DNA of 64,000 nt from Zanthoxylum bungeanum (GCA_019454045.1 SKCR01017726.1:107370-171369); one strand, 5' to 3'; positions 1-11,780 are shown, numbered from the stretch's first letter. A program made the numbers and translations. The notes: generated from the sequence alone by a model not told the origin.

Positions 1-1153
1 CGTCGAGAATTTATCTGGGATTAAATTCGTCGAGAGGAGAGAACGCGATTAATTTGGAATTAATCGGTAAAATAAATTTAATAGTTAAATTAGACTTTAC
101 TATTTAATTTATTTAATTGAGCTAAATAATATGTTAGATATATTAATTGAAATCGGATTTCAACGGGAAATTAAATTGGATTTTAATTTTAGCGAACGAA
201 TTAATTTGGAATTAATTCGTGAACGATTTTCGTAATAGTTTTACTGGTTATTATTATTTAATTAAATCAGATTTAATTAAGTCGCGACGGAAAATTCGTT
301 TAATTGGATTAAACGAACTGGACCCATATTGTGTTGTGTAAGTAATTTGAATTTTGAATTCAATGTGGTAGGACCCACTCACTTACATCAACAAGTCATT
401 TGTTGATGGAAATTGTTGGGTAATAAATTGGATTTTACAAACCCATCTCACCCACCAATAAAATATATTCAATTAATGATTTTTTGGAAATCAATTTTTG
501 TTCTCTCTCTCTGTTTGGACGATTGGCCATTAATATCTTCTCTTTCATTTTGGCGCTGATGGTGGCCATTAAAACGCATTTGGCCGAATGAAAGGCAACA
601 AATGGCCTCTTATTTCTTATCTAATAAGAATGAAGCATTTGACTTCTTTTGTTTTTGAAGAAAGAATCGGCCACTGGCCCTTTTGCTTTTGAAGCAATAA
701 ATGGCATCTGATTTATTTTCTTTTGAAGTGCAAAAATCAAATTGGCCGATTGCTTTTGATTAGATTGGCCGAATGCCCTCTGTTTTTTGAAAATGGAAAA
801 AGGCATTTTGGCTTCTCCTTTTTACTGAATGGCCGAGAGGCATTTAGCTTCTGTTTTTGGAAAACAAAGGCCAACAGCAAATGGCCGATTGCTACCCCTC
901 TCTCTCTCGGACAAATTTATTTCTCATTACAATTTATTCCATTTGTTCTTGCTAGCACATAAGGGAGTCAAAAAGATGGTGATAGAGATACTCACCCATG
1001 AGTTTGGAACCACAAGGAGGGCTAGGAAGCTTCAACATCCATGAAAAGTTTTGAAAGTCAAAGCCGATCAATGTAAGTTTTTCCGCAAACTTCTTGATTT
1101 ATTCACACACGAATCACGCTTAGAGATCCCGTGGCATGTCTAGGACACTAACA
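1..1153 (+). repeat. 5' LTR of A, 3' half only
   Basis: This is the end of a long LTR, closing with CTAACA directly before the PBS. It matches 7107-7639 plus 16251-16877 with few differences. Bases 40-330 hold a run of short palindromes, each with a 3-nt loop (see findings). Bases 540-900 repeat variants of a word containing 'ATTGGCCGA'. No gene is present; the small reading frames here are spurious. Confidence 0.9.
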
Positions 1154-1154
1154 A

Positions 1155-1166
1155 TGGTATCAGAGC
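1155..1166 (+). other. Primer-binding site of A (tRNA-iMet type)
   Basis: TGGTATCAGAGC starts 1 bp after the LTR end. It is the usual complement of the 3' end of initiator methionine tRNA found in most plant copia elements. Confidence 0.9.
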
Positions 1167-3500
1167 GAGATCTAAGCTTGATTTAATTTCTAGGGTTCAT
1201 GGACTTTAATTTGGGATTTTTGGCTTGGAGCTTGATTTTGCCTAAATTGATGATTTGATTGAGTTTATATGATGGTGAATTAGATTTATATATCATTGGA
1301 TTTGTGATAAATTGATTAGATCAAAAATCCCCAAAATTCATGTTTGGCCGAAAATTACCCTAGGAAGCTCATGGTTAATTTTTTGAAATTTGACATATTG
1401 GATGTGTTGATGGCATGATAGAAATATTGAATGTTGATTTAAATTGGATTGAAATCAAATTGAATGATTTTTGTATGCCTTTGTCGTGAGTTTGAAGCAT
1501 GTTAAAGATTGATTTTGCCCCAATTTTGTGTTGGACATGAATTTGGGAATTAAGCATGATTAATTGAATTAATTAGTGTTTTGGAAGCATTAGATTAATT
1601 AATTAATTATGGTAATTACACTTGAATTAAATTAATTTGTAATTTGGAATAATGAATTAATTTAATTTATTGTATTTGGGCTTAATGGACTTGGTTGGGC
1701 CAAGTTTGATTTAGGATAATTGGTTGGATCCAATTGGGCCTAAAACCATTTCCATAAAGTCCAAATATGATAATTGAGCCTTTAATAATTTAATTGGGCC
1801 TAATGGGCCAAAATTGATTTTATGGCATAGGGTGATTCCTATTGGACTTAAGCATTATGGGTTAGATCAATTTTAGCCAACAGCCCAAGCCTAAAGAATT
1901 AATTAAAAGCCCATTGGACTTTAATTAAATAGTATTGGATACTAATTGGGCCTTTGAGATCCATTAAGATTGGATTTGAAATCCAAGTCTTTAAGGCACA
2001 TAAATAAGTGTAATTATTTAATTTGGAATTAAATATGAATTAATATTGGATACAATTTAAATTCGATTTAAAATTGTAGTTCGATATAATTCAAGAATAC
2101 TTACTTTGAGTATTTATTCTTAAACGAGTTTGACTCGAGCAAATCAAATCATTGTATGAATATTGGATGGTCATTAATCAAAGATTAATTAATTGGATTA
2201 GATTGATTGATAACATGCTTTGTGTGAATACTTGGATGTATGTATGAATAATGTATATCAAATGGATATTAGAAGGGTGGGGGCAATTTTGGAAATTGTT
2301 GTAATAAATTTAGAATTTATTAAATTGGACCTGCGTGTCCAGCCTATTACCTATTTTCTCATTGTATTTCTCTTCTCACCAATTCCCCTCAATGTAAATG
2401 AGGTTTCTTTAGAAGTATTATGTAATTGGGTAGAAGTAAGAATAGTGCTAGCGGGAGAGAGGAAAATGAGAGATTTGTTTTAGGAACAAATTGTATTATA
2501 TATCCATCCGCATATCATTATTAATTTATTTCGCGCCTTATTATGCTTTTAGAATGCATGCTCAAGGGTGTATGATAAGACCTAATCAAAGATAATAAAT
2601 TGGTTGCCAATTTACACGAAAAACCCTCAACAAATATTAAGCGCTTTCCTTCCATTGAATGATTCATTCTCAAGATCCAAGATTGGCACTGGTTTGTTGG
2701 CCAAAGTCAAGAACTTTGTCCATCGCAGATGTGTTTGAATCATGAAGGCTTTGTTCCATATCGCATGTCTTGTCCAAGTTGTGATTTGTTGGACAAAGTC
2801 AAGATCACTTCTTGTCCATCGACATCGATTACGAAGCTTTCCAAGGTCAATGGGTCACGCTTAACTAGAATCATTAAGCTTGTTGTGCCAAAGCCAAGGC
2901 TTAGTTGATTTAGAGGAAAAAAGGTTAGGCAATATATTGGATATATTGGCATATATCAGATATATGTTTCGGACTTGAATGTCCACCTACTGGATCTAGG
3001 AATTGGATGGGATCAAATTGATCTTAGAGATCTACCTAGTTAAGTTTCATACAATTTGTTGGCCAAAGTTAATATTGTGTGTTATTTAACGGGATCATAG
3101 GCCACTAGGAAACTAGGTTTCCCAAGTACTCCACAGAGGGTTAGAGGCTCGCCGAAAAATAGTGGGAGGCAAGTATTAAATTTGCAATTTCGTTTAGATA
3201 CTTGCCAATACGCGCTCATTTCATTTTTCGTCATTAATTATTAAATATATTAGTTGGACTAATATTTAATTGTTGTTTTAATTTGGACTAATATTTAATT
3301 GTTGTTTTAATTAAACAGTTGGACTGTATTCAAACTACTTCATTTGTAGTTGGTTATATAATTAGATTATAGTAATCAATACATTTGAATGTAACCAATC
3401 AATTGTAGTTGATTATATAGTTACACTATAGTAATCATTACATTTAATTGTACCTGAAATCGTTGGTTGAATAGTTGGACTATAGCAATCAAGATAACTG
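1167..3500 (+). pseudogene. Leader and dead gag region of A
   Basis: This 2.3-kb stretch has no usable reading frame. It aligns over most of its length with 33554-35760 in element B, so it is ordinary internal sequence of this copia family. It corresponds to the untranslated leader and the decayed first part of gag. It is AT-rich and full of small palindromes around TGG or TAG (for example AGTATTGGATACT near 1937 and ACAGTTGGACTGT near 3307). A lacks about 480 bp that B keeps at 35760-36240, just upstream of the zinc knuckle. Confidence 0.7.
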
Positions 3501-3528
3501 AAAGATTAGTGTCAAATGACATATCCTA

Positions 3529-3600
3529 AGTTGTCTGCCTAAATTGTGGCAAATGGGGTTACTGGAAGTGTGACTGCCATATGGACAAGGCAGACATGAA
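3529..3600 (+). pseudogene. gag zinc knuckle of A, damaged
   Basis: The reading VCLNCGKWGYWKCDC is a nucleocapsid CCHC knuckle (C-x2-C-x4-H-x4-C) in which the histidine is tyrosine (codon 3560-3562). The B copy at 36264-36305 keeps the histidine. In copia elements this motif binds genomic RNA at the end of gag. The change would be expected to abolish zinc binding; the surrounding frame is broken in any case. Confidence 0.8.
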
Positions 3601-3639
3601 AGAAGTGAAGGCGGGACAAGGTTTCGGTTTTAATAATTT

Positions 3640-5940
3640 TTGTTATAAACATGTTCACTACTGGTTTTAAAATTGGATTTTTGATACTAGAAGTGGTACA
3701 TGAATATATGTATTGATGTACGGGATCTACTGATAAGCAGGAAACTGGCTTCAGATGAGATCGACCTACAAGTCGGAAACATGACGAGAGTCGTTGTTTT
3801 GGCTGTAGAAACCTAAGTTTTGGAACTGCCTTTTAGGCATGTACTTAAACTAGGAGACTGTTATAATGTATCTAGTTTGACTAGGAGCATTATCTCTATA
3901 TCTAGTTTAACCCGTTGCGGGTATACCTTTGTATTCCAGAACACTAAGTGTTTTGTTTATAAAGATGATATTGAGATATACACATTAGATGTGAATAACA
4001 GTATTTATATTTTGAATATAAATGAATCTCAAACATATAATATGACAAACAAATAGCTCAAATTGAGTAAATCAAATGAGACTTATTTGTGGCATTGTCA
4101 TTTGTGATGCATTAACAAGATTCGTATATCCACACTTTCGAAGAGTGGATACTAGGACAGATTTGATTCTAATTCAAATGATGTCTACGAATCTAGTTTA
4201 TTAGGCAAAATGCCTAAAACACCTTTTACTTGGTAAAAGTACAATTGCCACCGATCTGTTAGCCCTCGTTCATAGTGACGTGAGTGGGCCCATATCTAGC
4301 TAGGCTAGAGGTGGATATGAATGCTTCGTAACCTTTACGGATGTGGCATCGCGTTACGGTTATGTGTATTTTATGAAACACAAGTCAGAAACTTTTGATA
4401 AATTCAAAGAGTTTCGACACGAAGTAAGAAAACAGACCAGTAAAAGTATTAGAACATTGCGGTCAGACCATGATGGACAATACTTAAACAGATGAGTCAC
4501 TCTGAACTACCAACTTCCTTCTGAGGATACACATTAAACAGTGCAGTACTTATTTTGAATAAGGTTCCATAAAAACTGTTAGACATACTTCATATTAGAT
4601 ATGAACAGGAAAGAAATCGGGTCTCATTCCTGAAGATTTGGGAATGCTGGGTATATGTTTGGATGGTACCAAACTAGAACCCAAATCGGATAAGTGCCTA
4701 TTTGTAGGTTGTCCTAGGGAAACCAAAGTATAGTACTTATACAACTCACAAGAGAACAATGTAATTGTTGCTCTCCATGCGGTTTTCCTAAGAGGAATTC
4801 CTATATGCAGTGGTAAGTGGGAGGAAAGTAAAACTCGATGAAAATCAGAGTAATACAATTCCAGGCACCGACTCCTTTACGGAACACAAACAGTTCATCA
4901 GGGATGAAACTGTACCAATAATCTTCGAATACACAAGAACTGCGTAGTTCGGAGAGAGTCAAAAAACAACCTGGGAGGTATGAGTTTCTGATCTCACCTC
5001 ATGTAGATGTCAATCATATTGAGGAAGACGAACCGACTACGTATGAGGAAGTGATACAAGGTATCGACACCTTTTATGGCAAAGTGTCATTAAGTTCGAA
5101 ATGGATTCCATGTATACCAACTAAGTTTAGACACTGGTTGATGTACCAGAAGACATTGTGTCTATTGGTACTGTATAAGTCTTCAAGGAAGACATACATG
5201 GATGGCAACAAACAAATGTACATAGCTAGGCTTGTACAGAAAGGGTATCGTCAAAGACATAATGTCGACTACGACGAAACTTTTTCTCATGTTGCCATGA
5301 TTAAATCCATTCGGATAATGTTTGCTATGTTCATGACCTGATGTCTCATATACTTTGAGCATATGTAGAAGCAATCAGGCCAATCAAAGTGATGGTCACT
5401 AGATTGATACAAAGAAAATCCTTGAGTATCTTGGATGAACCAAGGATGCTTTCTGAGAATATGGGGAAAGGAAAACTTGAGGTAACTAGGTTCACCGCTG
5501 CAAGTTTCCAAACCGATAAAAACGACTGTAAGTCGCAATAAGGGTACTATATAGTTTGAATAACGGAACAGTGAGCTGGAAATCTTCCAAGTAAGATACT
5601 GTTGCCGAATAAACAACAAGAGCAGAACATTGCTGCAGCTGATGCAGCAATAGAAGTATTTTGGATCTAAATAATCCTAATCGGATTAGGAGTAGTTCTG
5701 TTAGCAGCTGAGCTAGGCTACATCGCAGACTAAGGAACCACGGTCTCATCAATGATCCAAGTATGTACTTCGACTAATTTCATCTGATTCGTAAGATCAT
5801 ACATCATGGCGATGTGATGATCGAATAAAGCGCATCAGATGATAACCTTGTAAATCTGCTGACGAAAGCTGTTTCTCAGCAGAGGTTTTGAGCGACCGGT
5901 ACATAGTTCAGGTGTAGAACACCTGAGTGATTGGCTATAG
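3640..5940 (+). pseudogene. Dead copia pol of A (protease, integrase, RT, RNase H)
   Basis: Fragments in the usual copia order can be read across shifting frames. They are a protease-like FDT segment near 3690 and a pre-integrase segment (3820-4150, including LWHC). Next come the integrase core near 4260-4500 (HSDVSGP, FVTFTDVASRYG), a post-integrase/RT start near 4640-4850, and RT motifs near 5220-5330 (ARLVQKGY, VDYDETF, MIKSIRIM). An RNase H tail follows at 5480-5900. Compared with B, A lacks about 480 bp at 5330-5340 that encode the RT catalytic core. In-frame stops are numerous, and several are shared with B. A cannot make functional enzymes. Confidence 0.85.
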
Positions 5941-5941
5941 G

Positions 5942-5954
5942 CCAAGTGGGAGAT
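5942..5954 (+). other. Polypurine tract of A
   Basis: CCAAGTGGGAGAT lies immediately before the 3' LTR, where plus-strand DNA priming occurs in LTR retrotransposons. The same position in B reads CCAAGTGGGAAAT. Confidence 0.8.
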
Positions 5955-7639
5955 TTTTGGACAATTATGACACATATCATCACTATTTGTACAGAACATT
6001 GTGTTGTTGTACAAATTAACTATGTGACAAAGGAAATTGCTCTTTTATCATTTGTAATTGGATTTCCTGGATATATAAATGATAAAAGTCCTTATGATTA
6101 GTTCCAGATTAATAAGATATTAGACATTATTAATCCACAAAGGTTTAATCATTAAATATCCCTAGTCGTAGTATTATCGAGACTGGACATCGATAATGCG
6201 GAATAGGCTAGTATTACACTTGTGCGTGTTATGGAAGCGTAACGGCATAGTTCTCATATATTTGGGTATTATATACTCATGCAAGTGTAATATGATATTC
6301 TGTTTACCGATGGTACGAAAACAGTTTCGCTCTGGATAGACCCCTCAGAATCCCATTGGTAGTAAGACTATGTGTCTATGGGAATCCGAATCAGGGTAGG
6401 TGTATTTGGTCTTAACCTGAGACTTGCATCGCTAATACTTACGACAATCAATATACTTTGGTTTTGATCGTCCGGGGCTTTAACAGGTTCTGTGTACGCC
6501 TCTTCTGGGTATATTGAGAATGTAGTGTATTGGGTGTGATGTCAAGATGGAAGTATCACTTCAATCATATGGAGATAATGATCACGCATGGATACATAAC
6601 TGGTACTCTAAGTGCTATAGCCATCGGGGAAGTATGACTAGGTCATGACTTTCCGATCATAAAAAGACTAGTTGCTAGTGATCCGATATATGTTTCGTAC
6701 GGGGCAGACACAACTCCAGCCCCAGGCCTTGCATGTGACATCCGATACTGGATCGCAATACGTAATACTACATATACTACGCCTGACAAAGATCATATAT
6801 TCAGTAGAAGAATATTTCTAGAGAATTGGGTAGGCACAGTGCTTTGCTAGAAGCCAACCATGTCTTGTAAATCGGTAAGTACGTGGTACCGGGTACGCAC
6901 GTGTTCGGATAGTCCGATGACTGTATTTACTGCCAACATATCCAGAGATCTCTTGGGTCGCATCCCAAAGATTCACCGATGATGTTTGACTCGAACAATA
7001 TTAATCTGGGATTAATTAAGAGAGAGAATATTAATCTGGGATTAATTATGGCAAGAATTAATCTGGGATTAATTATCAGAGAAAGAATTAATCTGAGATT
7101 AATTGCGTCGAGAATTTATCTGGGATTAAATTCGTCGAGAGGAGAGAACGCGATTAATTTGGAATTAATCGGTAAAATAAATTTAATAGTTAAATTAGAC
7201 TTTACTATTTAATTTATTTAATTGAGCTAAATAATATGTTAGATATATTAATTGAAATCGGATTTCAACGGGAAATTAAGTTGGATTTAATTTTAGCGAA
7301 CGAATTAATTTGGAATTAATTCGTGAACGATTTTCGTAATTGTTTTACTGGTTATTATTATTTAATTAAATCAGATTTAATTAAGTCGCGACGGAAAATT
7401 CGTTTAATTGGATTAAACGAACTGGACCCATATTGTGTTGTGTAAGTAATTTGAATTTTGAATCAATGTGGTAGGACCCACTCACTACATCAACTAGTCA
7501 TTTGTTGATGGAAGTTGTTGGGTAATAAATTGGATTTACAAACCCATCTCACCCACCAATAAAATATATTCAATTAATGATTTTTTGGAAATCAATTTTT
7601 GTTTTCTCTCTCTATTTGGACGCTTGGCCATTAATATCT
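5955..7639 (+). repeat. 3' LTR of A, first part
   Basis: The LTR should start TGTTGGACAATT; here the second base is T, giving TTTTGGACAATT. It aligns with the B LTRs at 18371 and 46636. A TATA-like ATATATAAAT lies at 6071-6080, about 115 bp in, so U3 would be short and most of the LTR would be transcribed. Bases 6990-7180 carry five to six near-tandem copies of an element built on 'TTAATCTGGGATTAA', more than the two to three copies in B. The LTR resumes at 16251 after element J. Confidence 0.9.
7636..7639. repeat. Target-site duplication of J, left copy
   Basis: ATCT here and at 16251-16254 flank element J. The intact site in the 5' LTR of A (near 535) reads TTAATATCTTCTC. A 5-bp duplication ATCTT is equally possible if the terminal T of the element is shared. 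Confidence 0.8.
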
Positions 7640-8391
7640 TGTTGACGGCTGATTTTGGTCTCAGGGTAATATAGGAATATCACTCCCGAGGAAATCCTCC
7701 TACAATAGTGAATTTGTTTGGTTATGGAGACCAAAGGCAAATTTAGCAGAAAATAGATAAATACACCAATCAACAAGGAGATTTAACGTGGTTCGGTGGA
7801 TTTGGATCCGACCTACGTCCACGGACACAAACATGATGATACTTTTATTACTTGAACACTCTTTTTGGGTCTCTTTTTGTTTTCTACAAGTCAGAGCCTG
7901 ATGATCCAGATGTCATTACACATATTCTACCCTTCTATTTATAATAGTACATAAATCAGATTCCTATTCGTATAAGAATGCCTGGTCGAATCAATGTTCT
8001 TCTATTGTAAGGTTTCCTAGTCTAATATTGTTTTCACTTTTCTTATTCCTTTTTGGATTCTGACTCATTACTTTTCCTTGTGAAAGTAGGATAACTTGTG
8101 TATCTTATCGCAAGAAAAAGGGTGTCATCTTCTTGAGCATGTCTCGCCATATGGTCGGTCTTCATGAGGTCGGTCATGATAGTTCTTTGTACGGAGAATG
8201 CTTCTGTCGAACTGATAGTGCCGGTTTATCTGAACAAAAGTGGTCGGTCACCATCATCAAGTGCTCGGTCTCTTACTGTTTGGCTCTTAGTGGTCGGGTC
8301 GGCATTAATGATTTTGACTGAGAAGTGAATTACCTTTTTTTACCCCTGTCGTGCTGCTTAAACAACATAGTGCCAAAAAACACCATCAACA
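7640..8391 (-). repeat. 3' LTR of J
   Basis: 752 bp, a near-identical match to 15495-16250. It carries the motif AACGTGGTTCGG common in plant gypsy LTRs. Terminal inverted bases are TGTTGA/TCAACA. Confidence 0.93.
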
Positions 8392-8408
8392 TCTGTCCCC
8401 TAGTTCTC
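8392..8408 (-). other. Polypurine tract of J
   Basis: On - this reads as a purine-rich stretch, GAACTAGGGGACAGA, ending at the LTR start. It identifies the left LTR as the 3' one and so fixes the orientation of J. Confidence 0.75.
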
Positions 8409-8441
8409 GGTTCCAACGAGTATGCAAGTTGGTGCCGGGAA

Positions 8442-8450
8442 CTATATAAA
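8442..8450 (+). promoter_or_regulatory. TATA box of the opposite-strand gene in J
   Basis: CTATATAAA lies on +, about 50 bp inside the LTR boundary and facing the extra gene at 9172-11588. Downstream there is a possible 5'-UTR intron, with a donor-like AAGTAAGT near 8968 and an acceptor CATGTCAG ending at 9169, three bases before the likely start codon. The promoter role is inferred. Confidence 0.5.
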
Positions 8451-8474
8451 GATGGTGTGCCGATTTATTCTGGT

Positions 8475-9171
8475 GGAGGTCGACCCGGTTCTGAAGTGTT
8501 CCGTCGCCCCTTTTCAAGCGCCTTTTCTTGAGACGAGCAATAGTCACTTCTGTTTTAAATGCCCATCAAATCATCTTTTAGGGTTTTTTTCTAATTTTGA
8601 CACTTGTCGACCATCCGTCGGATTCCCGCCGAAAGGGATAGTGAATCGACCGTGTAGAGGCGTTTTGATCCTTAACCCTTCGTTTGATCTGGGAAGGCTT
8701 CTTCCGTTGTTGACACTGGGCCTCCATCCAGGCTTCCTTTCTAGATCTAACGACCATGAGCATCCAACTCACGACTATAAGAGGACGAGGCTTCTACTGT
8801 GCAGTCTTTTTGGCCGATTTCTCTTGTGAATGTTTCAACCGTGACTCGTTCAACTCAGCATTTTTGGAGTTTCTTCCTGCCGTGAGTTTTTCTCTCTCCA
8901 CTGTGACCTGCAAATTTTGGGGACGAGCAAACCGTGCTGTGCAATTTTCAATTTTTCTGAAAGAACAAGTAAGTCTTCTGATTGACCTCCTCGCCGTTGT
9001 GTGTTGTGAGTCTGTTGTTACTTTTGAATGTTGCTAGGGAAAGATTTATAGCTTGTTGGTTTTTGCTTAGGGCACTTAGAACCCACCTGCCTAGTTGAGA
9101 CGGCGGCTCTGAGTAGTTTTTTAGTTATAGACTGATTCGCCCTTTCTTTTCCATTTCTTCGCATGTCAGGA
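8475..9171 (+). other. Probable 5' UTR and UTR intron of the opposite-strand gene in J
   Basis: No conserved reading frame is seen. The stretch between the TATA box and the first ATG is T-rich in its second half and ends in a pyrimidine tract plus CAG at 9169, as plant introns do. The donor proposed near 8968 (AAC/AAGTAAGTC) is only a candidate. Confidence 0.35.
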
Positions 9172-11588
9172 ATGTCTGACAACAAATCTTCCTCTTTAAT
9201 ACCTGCTGGATCCTCGAATCCCCCTGCTGAGGAGCTTTCCTCGGGTTCGGGGGCACCCAGTGTGGAAGACCTTGATACTACCCCTACCCCTTCCGAAGTT
9301 GAGCAAGATACTTATCACCAGAGGGTCCCCCGGAGGGATCCAGAGCCCGATAATCTTGGTAGCGCGGCTCCGGATATGAATCGGGCTTCTAAGATAACTT
9401 AGGATGACCTCGCACTGCTTCGACAACGCTACGATATTCCGATAGATATCGCTCTTGAAGTCCCTGGACCAATGGATCGTGCTAGTCAACTTGATGAAGG
9501 TTCGGTGGCCCTTCTTCCAGCTTTCTTTGAGTGCAGACTCTGGTTGCCAATTCAGCCCTACTTTGCCTGGATTCTGGCCGAGATGAAGATCGCCCCCTGT
9601 CAACTAAGTCTAAACAGTTGGAGGATTTTGGCCGGGCTGTACGTAGCTTGGCATCGGGCGGGGCTTGGCGAACCTTCTTTTGAAGAGGCGAAGAGGTTGT
9701 ATCGGTTGAAGGCCAACCCGAAGACCCACCACGGTTAGTACTATCTTTCAGCTTACGACAGCTCGTCAAACGTCGTCCAAAGGCTCCCTGACTCCAATAA
9801 GAATTTTAAGGATCTTTGGTTCTGGGCCACTGAAGATTGGGGACGGACCCTGAGGTCGGATGATGGGGAGATCTTGGTCCCGGATATCTTTAGGGCGGGA
9901 GGTTAGGATACTAACTTTTAGCTCTTCTTCCCTTAGTTTTTTTTTTTTTCTGGATTCTTACCCCTTTTCTTTTACTCATTCTAGCCTGTTGGAGAGATGC
10001 TCCCAAGGTCTCCCATCAGGTCCGGCAGCGGGTATTCTGGGCTCGACGGTACGCTGCCCCTTGGAGGGAGTTGGTAAATGATACGGCATTCTTTGAATCA
10101 AGACTTATACGGGCCGCCCCTCCCAAGGTCTCGGGTCGGATAGTAGATGTCTGTTGATCTGTTTAGCCAGTTCCTTCGTTTATTATTATGTTTGATGTCT
10201 TCTTTCTTTCTTTTTCTTTTCGTATGCTCAGATCCTGAACCTTTCTTTTGTTTTTGCTCTTTGCAGGTATGGCGAAGAGACCGAAGTACCTTGATCGGTT
10301 GTCTGGTGTTTCGAAGAAAACTAGCTCTGGCGGAGCTGGTACATCTCGGAAACGGCCTAAAACTTCTGAGGCTGGGAAGGTGGTCGAGGAGATGGGGCAT
10401 CCGAGCTCTCAAGGTCAGTCTTCGTCTTCCGGGGTGCTTCCAATGGGTGCTATCCATCCTGATAGCCCTCCGAGGTCTTCCAGGAGGAGGAAACATCGTT
10501 TTGGAGCCGTGGATCCTCAACTGCGGCGGGAATTGGAGGAGGAGGAGGCACCGAGCAGAGAAACTTCAGTTCGGGAGGAGGATCCTTCCAAAAAAACTGA
10601 AGGGTGCTGTGGTTCTCGGGATTAATGACCTTGGGAAGAACATCAGGGAGGCTACCTCCCATTTGATACCGGCCTTCAATGAGCTGGCCAGGGCTGTACC
10701 TCCTGAGAAGGTTCCGAAGTTCGAGGACCTTTCACCTGAAGATGTGGTCGCCAAGTTGTGCTCCCAGCTGGCTCAAGTTATTTCTTTTTCTTCTTTTCTT
10801 CATCCGAGGTGTCTTTCGGACTTGGTTTGCAACTGACTTCTTTTTCTTTTCGGCATGCAAATTATTTGGTGGCAAAAAATAAGGACCTGTTCATAAGTTT
10901 TGTCTGAAGGCGGCCAGGCACAGAGGCTCCAGAGCCGGCTCAGTGAAATGGAGGTCGAGCTGGTCCGGAAAGAGGAGGATATAAAGAATCTGGAGCTGGC
11001 TGCTGTTGAGGCCCACACAACAAAAATAAAGCTCTCAGGGCCGCCGCTTCTTTGGAGAGAAAAAATGCTGATGCCACCAAGAAGGACTTGGAGGCTGCCC
11101 GGGCCGACAACATGATCCTTCAGGTGGAAGTGTGCAGCGTTGAGTCCAAGCTGAGGGCCAGGGATGAAGAGCTGGTACGGGCCCGGGATGAGTTGAAGAG
11201 GAAGGAAGTTGAGCTGGAGGCTGAGAGAGCGACCGACTTGAGAGTCCGAGATCATCGGGGTCTGAATATCCGTGGATACCCATGCCGACCTGGATATGGG
11301 GCCTATCCATGCGGCCATTCGCTTCTGCAAAGGGGAGATGTCCGAGGCGGAGTTTCAGAATGGCTCCCCCTTTCTTCCGAGGAGGCGATGGATCCTGACC
11401 CAATTTCGGTTGCTCCGGTCCCTCATGTTCCCCAAGAAGTCTGCTCTGAGGTTCCTGCTCCTGCCCCTGAAGTAGGGGTTTCCCAGGTTGACGTGGTTGA
11501 AGCTGGCTGCTGTTCCCCTTTCCGAGGCCGAGCCTACCAACAACGTCTGAACAGCAGAGGAAGAATGTCTCGCCCTTGTTCGGGTTGA
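9172..11588 (+). pseudogene. Extra, opposite-strand gene of J (putative gypsy-type transposon protein), decayed
   Basis: The gene runs against gag. The first exon starts at 9172 (MSDNKSS) and reads to about 9903, with stops at about 9400 and 9736 in the same frame. It contains the segment LPIQPYFAWIL...LNSWRILAGLY, which resembles the plant 'putative gypsy type transposon' domain (Pfam Transposase_28 type). An intron-like gap follows at 9904-9985, with GTTAGG donor and a T-rich tract ending TTCTAG. Another possible acceptor, TTTGCAG, precedes 10267. That exon (10267-10620) is basic and rich in S, E and K. A last part (10900-11588) is strongly coiled-coil in character (RLSEMEVELVRKEEDI; KDLEAARADN) with a frameshift near 11040. 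Family proteins have this head-plus-coiled-coil layout; their role is unknown. The exon model is approximate. Confidence 0.6.
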
Positions 11589-11666
11589 TTGAGAAGGGGT
11601 AACCCGGACGGGGCCCTGTGTATACTTAGCTTTTTTGTAATAATACTTTAAGCTGTGTCTTGATAC

Positions 11667-11670
<4 letters not shown>

Positions 11671-11711
<41 letters not shown>
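11671..11711. repeat. (AT)n microsatellite
   Basis: About 20 TA/AT dinucleotides lie just downstream of the stop of the extra gene in J, in its likely 3' region. Confidence 0.95.
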
Positions 11712-11713
<2 letters not shown>

Positions 11714-11780
11714 TTATGTGTTTTTTCTTGTCTCTTTCTTTTTGTTTTCTTTTTGTTTCCTGTTATCCGAACATTTGAGA

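Noticed and set aside
9196..9603. Minus-strand frame of 135 codons opposite the extra gene of J
   Set aside because: It overlaps the Transposase_28-like exon on +, has no recognisable domain, and is a shadow of it.
10098..10520. Minus-strand frame of 140 codons
   Set aside because: It is R/K-rich antisense of a serine/glutamate-rich exon; no support.
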